43,683 bases of DNA from Candidatus Lernaella stagnicola (GTDB taxonomy: Bacteria > Lernaellota > Lernaellaia > Lernaellales > Lernaellaceae), in assembly GCA_030765525.1 (NCBI GenBank), contig JAVCCK010000029.1:1-43683 (forward strand). The letters are read 5' to 3'. A model generated the notes under the pieces. That model made no database searches. It had not been told where the DNA came from and saw only the letters and a list, made by a program, of their open reading frames with translations. The translations under genes were made by a program, and so were the position numbers. Shown in pieces: positions 15,214-22,317 of this stretch; the stretch's first letter is position 1, and the number at the start of each line of letters is the position of its first letter.

Positions 15214-15987
15214 TCACTTCGGCTTTTCAGCCCAAAAAACCAACTGCCAACCCCAGTATTTCATCGGCCACGCACCCAGGAGCGAACGGGTCAACCGGTT
15301 CACCAGGCGCGCCAGAGGAATGTAGAAAGCCGGGTGGCTGAAACTCGCCGCCCGCACGTCGATCTCGACAAAACCGACCCGCCGCAATGCGCGCTCGAGA
15401 AGCGCCGGGCGGAACGGGCCCTCGTCCTCCACCTCGCCGTACGGATTGCCGAACACGTGCTTCACCGGCCGGGTAATCAAATTCAGCGGATAATAAAGCG
15501 ACGGCTCGAGAATCACCAAACCGCCGCCCGGCTTCAGCACGCGATAAAACTCGTAGAGGAAGCGGTCGAAACCGAAACGCAGCAGATGGTGGAAAAACAG
15601 CGGCGCGGCCACCACGTCGAAGGTTGCGTCGGGATATTCCGAAGTCAAAATGTCGCCGACCCGCGTCTGCATCGACGCCGGGCACTGCGCCACCGCCTCG
15701 GGCGACAAGTCGATCCCGTGCGCTTCCCGCGACAGGTCGCCCAGATAAGCCATGTCGGCCCCGGTGCCGCAGGGGGCGATGAGAAGGCGATCCATCGGCT
15801 CCGGGCGGTGACGGCGCACCATCTGTGCCATTTGCCTCTTCGGAAACACGTAATTGAATTCGACGCGTTCCTGCCGGTAGATAAGCGGGTGGTTCAGCAC
15901 GCGCTGCGCAAAGCTCCGCCGAACGGGCTTCTCGGTGTACCAAGCCCTCTCACGCTCTCGCTTCGCTTCGTAATCTTGTTGGTCCAT
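15214..15987 (-). CDS. Class I SAM-dependent methyltransferase
   Basis: A 257-residue protein from the ATG at 15987. A longer frame starts at 16080 and overlaps the preceding gene's stop by 13 bases, but its N-terminus is Arg-rich and poorly protein-like. Motif I is LLIAPCGTGADMAYL, followed by GIDLSPEAV, the acidic GDILTSEYPDATFDVV and the post-motif YRVLKPGGGLVILEP. This is a Methyltransf_11-type Rossmann fold that transfers a methyl group from SAM. The segment SLYYPLNLITRPVKHVFG resembles lipid- or glycan-linked methyltransferases, but the substrate is unknown. It is nearly contiguous with the lipoprotein gene downstream. Confidence 0.85.
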   Translation of the reverse strand: MDQQDYEAKRERERAWYTEKPVRRSFAQRVLNHPLIYRQERVEFNYVFPKRQMAQMVRRHRPEPMDRLLIAPCGTGADMAYLGDLSREAHGIDLSPEAVAQCPASMQTRVGDILTSEYPDATFDVVAAPLFFHHLLRFGFDRFLYEFYRVLKPGGGLVILEPSLYYPLNLITRPVKHVFGNPYGEVEDEGPFRPALLERALRRVGFVEIDVRAASFSHPAFYIPLARLVNRLTRSLLGAWPMKYWGWQLVFWAEKPK

Positions 15988-16067
15988 GATTGCGGGACAC
16001 GATAGCAAACGCGATGGGCCGGCCGCAATCTGCATTCGCTCGGCAGCACGCACGGGCAGGGGGCGAC

Positions 16068-17042
16068 TTAGCCGAAGCATCCGCCGCCGTTTGTGTCGTC
16101 GTCGTCACGATTGTCGCCGTCGTTGGCGTCGCTGTCGTCATCGTCAATGTCGTCGTCATCGTCGTCGTCATTGTCGTCATTATCATCGTCGTCGTCATTG
16201 TCGTCATTATCATTGTCGTCGTCATTGTCGTCGTTGTCGTCGTTGTCGTCATTGTCGTCATCGTCATCATCATCATCGTCGCCGGGCTGGTTGAGCGGCT
16301 CAAAAAAACCGTCGTACAGTCGCTGCATCAAATGCCAATAGCCGCCGTCGCGGGGGTGAATGCACTCGCTGTCGTCGGGGTAGAAGGTTCCGGGTGAAGG
16401 CCGGTAATAGTTCGGCGCAAAGGGCGTGCCGCCCGCTTCCTGAAGGGTGCCGATCAAGTCGACCGCGGTGACTTGCGGGTAGTCGGCGGCGATGGCGTCG
16501 GCCAATTCGGCCAGCCGCGCCACGAGTAAATTCTGCGTGTACGTGTTGCCGCCCAGGTATAGCTGCCCCTGCAGAACGCAGTCGAGGCTATGCTCGAAAT
16601 TCGGGAAATCGTAGCCGTTGTACGTGATCTTCATGTCGGGGCGCAGGGTCAGGATTTGGTCGATCACCACCCGCACGCTTTCTTCGATGATCGGGAACAC
16701 TTCCTCGCCGTAACCGCCGATCAGGTAGCCGTCCAACAGGTCGTTGCCGCCCATGCTCACGACCGTCCATTCGATCTCGGGGTGATCCAACATCGTGAGC
16801 AAAACGTCGAGCATCGCTCCCGGGGTCGCCCATATCGTCGAAGTCGTGCCGTAGAGGCCCTTGTCCCACACCTCCACCGGCACGCCGTGCAGGCGAATGA
16901 CCCATTCCATGTCTTCGCACCACTGGGTCGCCCAACTGTCGCCGAGGGAAAGGACGTTGATTTTCGGCGGGGTTGCGCCGGCCGACACCGCCGCCGTCAG
17001 CAGCGCCGCCACGATCAGCCACATGAGCAGCTTTGTTTTCAT
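16068..17042 (-). CDS. Secreted SGNH/GDSL-like esterase with poly-Asp tail ending CFG
   Basis: The start ATG at 17042 sits six bases behind GGGGG and downstream of a good promoter. The frame extending to 17147 would begin upstream of that promoter. A signal peptide (LLMWLIVAALLTAAV) is cleaved near AGA23. Block I is LSLGDS with Ser36 as nucleophile. VSMGGNDLLDG supplies the Gly/Asn oxyanion block. The Asp/His block is ECIHPRDGGYWH. SGNH enzymes hydrolyse esters of sugars or lipids. From about residue 254 the protein is ~71 residues of Asp with some Asn, and it ends DDTNGGGCFG. The acidic tail with a cysteine near the end recurs on two other secreted proteins in this window. Length 324 aa. Confidence 0.85.
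   Translation of the reverse strand: MKTKLLMWLIVAALLTAAVSAGATPPKINVLSLGDSWATQWCEDMEWVIRLHGVPVEVWDKGLYGTTSTIWATPGAMLDVLLTMLDHPEIEWTVVSMGGNDLLDGYLIGGYGEEVFPIIEESVRVVIDQILTLRPDMKITYNGYDFPNFEHSLDCVLQGQLYLGGNTYTQNLLVARLAELADAIAADYPQVTAVDLIGTLQEAGGTPFAPNYYRPSPGTFYPDDSECIHPRDGGYWHLMQRLYDGFFEPLNQPGDDDDDDDDDNDDNDDNDDNDDDNDNDDNDDDDDNDDNDDDDDDDIDDDDSDANDGDNRDDDDTNGGGCFG
16092..16283. repeat. GTC/GTT/ATC trinucleotide tract (poly-Asp/Asn coding)
   Basis: Imperfect trinucleotide repeats encode the Asp/Asn tail of the GDSL-like protein. Similar tracts occur at about 22335-22490, 31372-31470, 34455-34645 and 42175-42225, each inside a different secreted protein. They mix GAC, GAT and AAC codons. That argues for selection on the acidic peptide rather than simple slippage. 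Confidence 0.85.
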
Positions 17043-17062
17043 CGTCCCCCCGCGCGACTTTC

Positions 17063-17078
17063 TTGAACGATCGCTCAA
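17063..17078. promoter_or_regulatory. Near-perfect palindrome at the GDSL gene start site
   Basis: TTGAACGATCGCTCAA: symmetric except for one pair. It lies immediately downstream of the -10 box of the promoter at 17079-17107, where a repressor would block initiation. No cognate regulator is identified. Confidence 0.4.
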
Positions 17079-17107
17079 ACCATATCGAATGCGTTCGTAG
17101 CGTTCAA
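17079..17107 (-). promoter_or_regulatory. Promoter of the GDSL-like esterase gene
   Basis: Minus strand TTGAAC (17107-17102), 17-base spacer, TATGGT (17084-17079), ending 37 bases before the ATG at 17042. Confidence 0.6.
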
Positions 17108-17170
17108 GCGCTCGGTATGCAGATATCATTCGTGGCGGTCGGGGCACTTGGTTACGAAGCTAACGGAGTT

Positions 17171-17698
17171 CTATTTTGAACTTTTCTTCGGGCTTTTCTT
17201 CACGACCTTTTTCTTTGAACGACCCGGCGAGGCAATTCGCTTCGTTGTTGTCGCCTTGGTTTTCTTTTTGCCGACGCCTTCGTCGCCGACAGGCACGCGA
17301 TATAAGGGCAATGGAGGGAAGGGAATATCCATCCGCCCGGTAATTGAATGAAACAATTCGCGCCAAAAAGGCCAAACGTTGAAGGGCGCGTTGTGGTTCG
17401 CGAAATCGTCGATTTCTTTCTTTTTCGGGTCGTAATCGTCGGGATACGTGTAAACCAGTCGATACGTGGCCGAGATTGCGAAAACGTCGAGATTTTCATC
17501 GATCGGTTTGATGGTGAACGTAATAAAGATTTCCAATTCATGTTCTTTTACGTGGCGTAGCACCTTCGGCTGAATGTCGAGCTTCAGTTGCGGCGGATCC
17601 TCCGGCAGCGACTGTTCATCCCAGGTCGTGTGGCCGGACAATTCAGCTAAGTGGATTTTCTTGAGAATAACGACGCGCCATAACGGTTCTTGTTTCAT
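17171..17698 (-). CDS. SecB-like chaperone of a toxin-antitoxin-chaperone module
   Basis: A 175-residue protein. Its ATG overlaps the antitoxin's TGA as ATGA, and the frame upstream of 17698 lies within the antitoxin gene. The core matches SecB: a beta-rich stretch (ELEIFITFTIKPIDENLDVF, then ATYRLVYTYP) followed by the hallmark FANHNAPFNVWPFWRELF and HSITGRMDIPFPPLPLYRV. SecB proteins are cytosolic tetrameric holdases. SecB-like copies linked to HigBA stabilise the antitoxin, as in the Mycobacterium tuberculosis Rv1955-Rv1957 system. The context here, behind a HigB-like toxin and an XRE antitoxin, fits that role. A Lys-rich tail of ~35 residues (SKKKVVKKSPKKSSK) is unusual for SecB, which normally ends acidic. 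The C-terminus may therefore contact nucleic acid or acidic partners. Confidence 0.85.
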   Translation of the reverse strand: MKQEPLWRVVILKKIHLAELSGHTTWDEQSLPEDPPQLKLDIQPKVLRHVKEHELEIFITFTIKPIDENLDVFAISATYRLVYTYPDDYDPKKKEIDDFANHNAPFNVWPFWRELFHSITGRMDIPFPPLPLYRVPVGDEGVGKKKTKATTTKRIASPGRSKKKVVKKSPKKSSK

Positions 17699-18123
17699 CC
17701 CGCGACCTTTCGACTCTCGAAATCGCCGGCCTCGCCTCGATTCGGTTCCGGTTGACAATGTACGAAAACTTCCATCCGCGAAGGCCCCGCCGCCCAATGT
17801 TGAAGCTGAACGATTTCTCCCATTGGGTTGTGATCGCCTACGGGAGTTGCCCGGCGTTCCTTGACTCGGATTTGGATGTCTCCTTCAAGGGCGTATACGA
17901 CCCCGGCGAGAGTTCGCAACTGAACATTCCGACCGTTGAGCATTTGCGTCACATTCGCGCGGGTCGTGTTGAGGCGCCCGGCCAATTCGGCACGGGAGAT
18001 GTTTTTTTTCTTCATCAAGGCGCAAATCTCTTCCAGCACGTCAATGACGAGCCCCTCCTCGAAGTAAAGTTTGGCGTAATCAGGATCTTTCATCCTTATT
18101 TCAATTTCGGATTCACGCGCCAT
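17695..18123 (-). CDS. XRE/HigA-like antitoxin with C-terminal extension
   Basis: A 142-residue protein with a central helix-turn-helix of the XRE type: NISRAELAGRLNTTRANVTQM, then LNGRNVQLRTLAGVVYAL. A standalone HigA-like antitoxin would end near residue 100. Here ~40 further residues follow (GEIVQLQHWAAGPSRMEVF and beyond). In TAC systems this position is the chaperone addiction (ChAD) segment that makes the antitoxin depend on its SecB-like partner. That reading is inferred from position and length. It is 10 nt behind the toxin gene and overlaps the chaperone gene by four bases. It should bind the palindromes at 18530 and 18622. Confidence 0.85.
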   Translation of the reverse strand: MARESEIEIRMKDPDYAKLYFEEGLVIDVLEEICALMKKKNISRAELAGRLNTTRANVTQMLNGRNVQLRTLAGVVYALEGDIQIRVKERRATPVGDHNPMGEIVQLQHWAAGPSRMEVFVHCQPEPNRGEAGDFESRKVAG

Positions 18124-18133
18124 TTTTCGCCTC

Positions 18134-18475
18134 CTAACCGCTCAACCAAGCGTCTCGTATTCTTTCTGCGCGTTTTATCTCTTCGGGCCGTATCTTCCCC
18201 TGTTTTTTCTTGCAGGCGTTTGTCAGCCAGAAGCGGCGTCTACCGCTTCTGCCCCCAAAGAATCCAAGTACACGACATTGGAATTTCTTGAACTCCCAAA
18301 ACGCTCCCTGGACCTTTTTGAATTTCTGTCGATTTTCAATAACCCCAAAGTCGGCTAAACGCTGAAACAACCGATCCAACGTCGCCGCGTGCCGCTCGCC
18401 GTCTTTGCTATTTCGCAATTCCTCCATGAATTCCCAAGCGAGGTACCGCCCGTTTTCGCTCGGGACATATTCCAC
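18134..18475 (-). CDS. HigB-like (RelE-superfamily) toxin
   Basis: The start is set at the GTG at 18475 (113 aa), with AAAGG upstream. The frame stays open to an ATG at 18607, but the promoter at 18528-18556 lies inside that extension, so the longer form cannot be made from it. A GTG at 18523 would be nearly leaderless. The C-terminal half has the Gp49/HigB pattern: AFWEFKKFQCRVLGFF, basic GRSGRRRFWLTNACKKK, then IRPEEIKRAERIRDAW. These toxins are ribosome-dependent or free mRNA endonucleases. The toxin-first order matches the HigBA arrangement. Confidence 0.75.
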   Translation of the reverse strand: MEYVPSENGRYLAWEFMEELRNSKDGERHAATLDRLFQRLADFGVIENRQKFKKVQGAFWEFKKFQCRVLGFFGGRSGRRRFWLTNACKKKQGKIRPEEIKRAERIRDAWLSG

Positions 18476-18527
18476 ATTCAGTTGTTTGCCTTTCGCAACA
18501 AGTTTAGCTTCTTGCCTTGACACGGGG

Positions 18528-18556
18528 AAGTTAACTCCTGGATTAACACATGTCAA
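18528..18556 (-). promoter_or_regulatory. Promoter of the toxin-antitoxin-chaperone operon
   Basis: Minus strand TTGACA (18556-18551), 17-base spacer, TAACTT (18533-18528), 53 bases before the proposed GTG. Confidence 0.75.
18530..18547. promoter_or_regulatory. Operator-like inverted repeat in the TAC promoter
   Basis: GTTAA-CTCCTGGA-TTAAC: perfect 5-bp arms spanning the -10 and spacer. Probable antitoxin binding site for autoregulation. Confidence 0.6.
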
Positions 18557-18621
18557 ACGGTCTTTTTCCGCCCGAGTATGGGACCCGGGAACAACAAAGT
18601 TGACCATGGCCGTTCTTGTGT

Positions 18622-18649
18622 CTGGTAAATATGTTAACCCGTCTACCAG
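18622..18649. promoter_or_regulatory. 28-bp palindrome centred on GTTAAC
   Basis: CTGGTA (18622-18627) and TACCAG (18644-18649) are symmetric about GTTAAC (18633-18638), which is itself palindromic and exactly central. It lies 66 bases upstream of the TAC -35 and shares GTTAA with the promoter-proximal site. It is a plausible second operator. Confidence 0.5.
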
Positions 18650-18670
18650 TGTATTCTGGAGATGTCAAAC

Positions 18671-18697
18671 AAAAAAGCCCGCGCGGAAGGCGCGGGC
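18671..18697 (-). terminator. Terminator of the lipoprotein gene at 18724
   Basis: Minus strand GCCCGCGC/GCGCGGGC hairpin (18697-18677) followed by TTTTTT (18676-18671). It insulates the TAC module from upstream transcription. Confidence 0.85.
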
Positions 18698-18723
18698 TTT
18701 CGTCGCTGCGAGGATATGGCCGA

Positions 18724-20214
18724 CTAGTATTTCTCGGCGGTGTACACGTGCTCAAGCGCCAGCGTCACGGCGTGCATTTGGTGCTGCGTGACATCGATGC
18801 GCAGTTCGTGTTGCGTGTCGCCGCGGCTCTGCGGCTTGTCCGGATACGCGCGTTTGGCGTTCATGATACCACCCTGCGCCACCGGGTCGTCCGTCGGATT
18901 TTCGCTCAGGAACTTGTTGCGGTCCACCAGCGGACCGGCAATTTGCCAACTCGTGAGCTTCGACAACGAGCGATCGATCACGTAAAGCAAATCCACCAGC
19001 GCTGCCGTATCATTGCGCGCTTTGGCGATGCGGTACGCGCTGATCAAGCCCTCGATGGCATAGGCATGGTTGCGGCCGCGCTTGAGCGTTTCGTGGACGT
19101 GCGACATCCAGTAGGCCAGGATGAGCGTGACGTCGGCGAAGACTTCCTTATCCTTCCAGCCCGCGAAGTAATACTCGGCGTAGGACATGCTGCTCCACTG
19201 GTAGAAGCCCTTCGAGATGTTCTTGTCGTCACGGTCGGTGAAGGCTTTGACCAAGTACCGCTCGGCTCCCGCGCGGGCCAGGCGCTCGATGGTCGGCACG
19301 TACTGCGTGTAGCCGAGGCGATTGGCCGCTTTCGAGAGTGCCAACAGGCTTTCACCGTCGAAGTAGGGGCTGGATTTCGTGGCCTTGGTGCCCGAGGAAA
19401 CCCGGTAGTATTTGGCGACCAATCCGTCATCGAGTTGCATCCACACCAGAAAGTCGAGGTAGCCCTTGAGCTTGTCTTCGAGATCTTTCTTTTCGGCGGC
19501 GGGCAACTTCGTATCCGTGGTCAGGTATTCAATGATGGTAAGCGCGACGAGCGCGACGGTTCCCGATTGCGTGTTGTTTTCGGCCTGATACTTAACCGTC
19601 AACGTGCCTTCGGGGCCGGGGATCGTTTGATCGAACCAGAACTTCAAGCCTTTTTTTAGCGCCGCTTTCGACTTCGGCTGCGGGTCCCAACGGTTGCAGA
19701 GCGCCACGCCCCACAAAGCGCCGGCCTGCCGCACCTGGTTGTCGTCATTGACCCATTCCTTCTTCAGCCAGTCGTACATGTAGCCGAAGTTGCCTTCCGG
19801 TTTCTGATTGCGCAGCAAGAAGCCGGTTCCGGCGGCGAAGCTTTTTCCCAGCAGCTTCTGGTCCATCTCGAGGTCGAGGTATTCGCGCACATCGGTGGTT
19901 TCGGCGGGCGGATACGCATCTTTGAGATAACGGCTGCGCTTCTGCCAGCGCATTTTCTCCTTGACGCCTTTGACGAAACCTTCCAAATCACGGGGCAAGG
20001 TGTCGTAATCGACCGGATGGCGCCGTTCGCGCGAGCTTTTCTTGTATTTCTCCTTGGCGGTCAGTCTCTTCTTGGGCTTCTTCTTTTCGGCGTCGACGCT
20101 TTTCTTATCGACGGTCTTCTTGTCGCAAGCCACAAAAGAAAAAACGAACGCCACCGCGATCAGTACCGTCAGCAGGGCCACCAAGCGGCGGTGGCTGGAA
20201 ACGAACGTGGTCAT
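18724..20214 (-). CDS. Lipoprotein with alpha/alpha-barrel-like domain
   Basis: A 496-residue protein from the ATG at 20214, six bases behind GGGGAG. A frame to 20292 lacks a ribosome site. The signal sequence (VALLTVLIAVAFVFSF) ends in lipobox VAC, with Cys30 lipidated. A Lys-rich region follows. The remainder consists of helical pairs rich in aromatic residues (GTGFLLRNQKPEGNFGYMYD, QSGTVALVALTIIEYL, YFDGESLLALSKAANRLGY). This resembles the alpha/alpha toroid of glycan epimerases, lyases and terpenoid-cyclase-like proteins. No catalytic set is identified. It is probably a periplasmic polysaccharide-active or -binding protein. A GT-like membrane protein gene precedes it, 53 nt away. Confidence 0.75.
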   Translation of the reverse strand: MTTFVSSHRRLVALLTVLIAVAFVFSFVACDKKTVDKKSVDAEKKKPKKRLTAKEKYKKSSRERRHPVDYDTLPRDLEGFVKGVKEKMRWQKRSRYLKDAYPPAETTDVREYLDLEMDQKLLGKSFAAGTGFLLRNQKPEGNFGYMYDWLKKEWVNDDNQVRQAGALWGVALCNRWDPQPKSKAALKKGLKFWFDQTIPGPEGTLTVKYQAENNTQSGTVALVALTIIEYLTTDTKLPAAEKKDLEDKLKGYLDFLVWMQLDDGLVAKYYRVSSGTKATKSSPYFDGESLLALSKAANRLGYTQYVPTIERLARAGAERYLVKAFTDRDDKNISKGFYQWSSMSYAEYYFAGWKDKEVFADVTLILAYWMSHVHETLKRGRNHAYAIEGLISAYRIAKARNDTAALVDLLYVIDRSLSKLTSWQIAGPLVDRNKFLSENPTDDPVAQGGIMNAKRAYPDKPQSRGDTQHELRIDVTQHQMHAVTLALEHVYTAEKY

Positions 20215-20266
20215 CGGACTCCCCTTTCCGCGGGACAATGTACGCGTTTTCGTTGAAGACAAATCA

Positions 20267-22045
20267 TTAATCGAAATCCTCACTCTTGGCAACGTCCGGG
20301 GTCGATTCGACCTCCGGCGTCACCGTCGGTGCGGCGTTTTCCAACGTTTCTTCTTCCGGCGGCGGCGATTGTAGCATGCGGCGCAAGGCGCGTTCCGGCC
20401 GGGCCAGCCAGCCGACATCGCGCATGTCCTTGCCGATCAACCACAATGCCCAGGCGGCGAACAGCATCGCAATGAGGGAGTTGAAGCGAATGTAATGGAA
20501 GTAGAAGTCCTTCACTGTGGGGATGTATCGCCACAAATGCCACGAAACGAAAAACACCGCCACACCGGCGAAAATCGTCGGATGCCACTCTTCGTCATCC
20601 TCGTCGTTTCGCTGCCAGAAAAGCAAAAAGGCGATCATCGACCAGTAGTAGCGCGACGATACAAGCAAGGCGAACACCACAATCATCGCCAGCAGTACGG
20701 CGTTGAAACGACCGCGCCGCCACGTCGCCGCGAGAAACAGCGCCAAGAAGGCCGCCGCCGCCGCCCAGTAATAGGGCTTCTGTTTCTTGAGCATGCGGCG
20801 CTTATCGAAATGGCCGTCATCAGGGCCGTAGCCGAAAGGCTTGGTAAACAAGTGCTTCAAGCCGACGCGTCGCCCGCCGTAGACGTGCTCGTGGTTGTGG
20901 ACGTCGATTTCACTCTTCCACTCCAGCCAGCTATTCCAGCCGCGGGCGTTCCAGGACCCGATCCACAAGCCCAGCATGCCGGTCAGCACGAAGGCGGCGA
21001 AAAATTTCCAGTAGAACTTGTCGATACGCTTTTCCCGCAGCAGTTGGCGGAACGCGGGCACTGCTAGTCCGGCGGCCAGCACTAACGGGAACAGGCGCAT
21101 CAAGGTGCCCAGACCCAGGCTGATCGCCGCCGGGATCGGCATTCGTTTTTTCAGGAAGCAAACGCCAAGTACGATCGCGGCCAGCCAGTCGTATTGCAGG
21201 AAGCCGCCGATGAACCGGTGGTCGTTTTGGGGCATCAGCGCCACGCCGGCCACGAACAATAGCGCCGGTTCCAGGCCGAACGCGAAGCAAATCGCCAGGA
21301 AAATCAGCGCATAAACGAAGAAATCCAAACTACAAAGCAAGCGCCGGTCACCGCGACCGCGAATGCTGAGAGTTTCGGCGAGCGCGGCGCCGTAGGTGTT
21401 CCAGAAGGGGGTGCCGTTGTAACCGCGATCGACCAGCATATTGCCCCAGCCGGGGCCGGAAGCGCGGGGCAACAACGCCCTGAGATCACGCTGGAAATCG
21501 CGCCAGCGGGCATCGGTGAATTCGAGGTTGCGTTCCTCGGGCACCAGATCGGCAACGCGCTTTTTTCGGTAGTCGGTCAAATCGCGTAATTTGCGAATGT
21601 TTTCCAGGTGATTGCGGTCTTCGCGGTCGGCCAGAATCGTGTGGGTGTACAGGTCGAGGTAACCCAACTCATCGAAATACTTGGCGCCCATATAATAATG
21701 GTAAACGTTCCAGGTTCGGATGCGGTCGTGGTTGACCAACCGGTTGGCATCTTTCCCTTCGGCGTGCAGCAGCGTGAAAAACACCATCAAAAACAGGATG
21801 ATTTGCAGGGGCAGGCGTTCCAGCCAGTCCCGCGGGCGGAGAAATACGCGCAGAATCACGTAGATGCCGAAAATCAAGGCCGCCCACGCTTTGAATTCCT
21901 GGTAACCCCAAGCACGCCGCTGCGAAATCAGCCAAACGGCAAGGACGGTCGTCACTATCCAAAACAGGACAATATGGAGGCGCGGAGGTCGCGCGGCGTC
22001 CATCTTTTTATGCCAGTGCCGGGTAAAGAATTCTTTAGCGCTCAC
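20267..22045 (-). CDS. Polytopic membrane protein, glycosyltransferase-like
   Basis: About 592 residues with roughly ten hydrophobic segments (IVLFWIVTTVLAVWLI, LQIILFLMVFFTLL, LFFVYALIFLAICFAFGL-like and later ones) and a cytoplasmic acidic C-terminus (PPPEEETLENAAPT). The architecture, with one large polar loop after the second or third helix and Arg-rich connections, suggests a GT-C-type lipid-linked glycosyltransferase (GT87/GT39-like). The usual DD or ExD motif cannot be pinned down. The start is uncertain: GTG at 22045, or ATG at 22003 without a clear ribosome site. Positions 22046-22317 upstream hold no recognisable feature. Confidence 0.6.
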   Translation of the reverse strand: MSAKEFFTRHWHKKMDAARPPRLHIVLFWIVTTVLAVWLISQRRAWGYQEFKAWAALIFGIYVILRVFLRPRDWLERLPLQIILFLMVFFTLLHAEGKDANRLVNHDRIRTWNVYHYYMGAKYFDELGYLDLYTHTILADREDRNHLENIRKLRDLTDYRKKRVADLVPEERNLEFTDARWRDFQRDLRALLPRASGPGWGNMLVDRGYNGTPFWNTYGAALAETLSIRGRGDRRLLCSLDFFVYALIFLAICFAFGLEPALLFVAGVALMPQNDHRFIGGFLQYDWLAAIVLGVCFLKKRMPIPAAISLGLGTLMRLFPLVLAAGLAVPAFRQLLREKRIDKFYWKFFAAFVLTGMLGLWIGSWNARGWNSWLEWKSEIDVHNHEHVYGGRRVGLKHLFTKPFGYGPDDGHFDKRRMLKKQKPYYWAAAAAFLALFLAATWRRGRFNAVLLAMIVVFALLVSSRYYWSMIAFLLFWQRNDEDDEEWHPTIFAGVAVFFVSWHLWRYIPTVKDFYFHYIRFNSLIAMLFAAWALWLIGKDMRDVGWLARPERALRRMLQSPPPEEETLENAAPTVTPEVESTPDVAKSEDFD

Positions 22046-22317
22046 CGCTGTCCCAACGTTGTTTCGTAAATGCGAACACCCCTTGATTCGCGGCACATTG
22101 CCACAGCGGGCCGGGGCCGGTCAAGGGAACGAAGGAAAGAGGAATACTGCCTGCCCAAGGTCGGTTATAAAATGTGACATACGGACCAAAAATGACGCCA
22201 ACTGTGACAAATCAGCTTCCGAATTAATGTCCCTCGGCGTCCGTTTTTGCCTCCGATGCCGCCTTTTTGTGTCCGATGACACCGATTTTTCGCGGTATAC
22301 GAGCCTGTCGGACGTCC

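Noticed and set aside
16092-16283. Trinucleotide tracts considered as microsatellite noise or a sequencing artefact
   Set aside because: Five separate tracts keep frame inside otherwise intact secreted proteins, and they use mixed GAC, GAT and AAC codons. This fits selection on the acidic peptide.
18476-18607. Longer N-terminus for the HigB-like toxin
   Set aside because: The operon promoter (18528-18556) lies inside this stretch, so it cannot be translated from that transcript.
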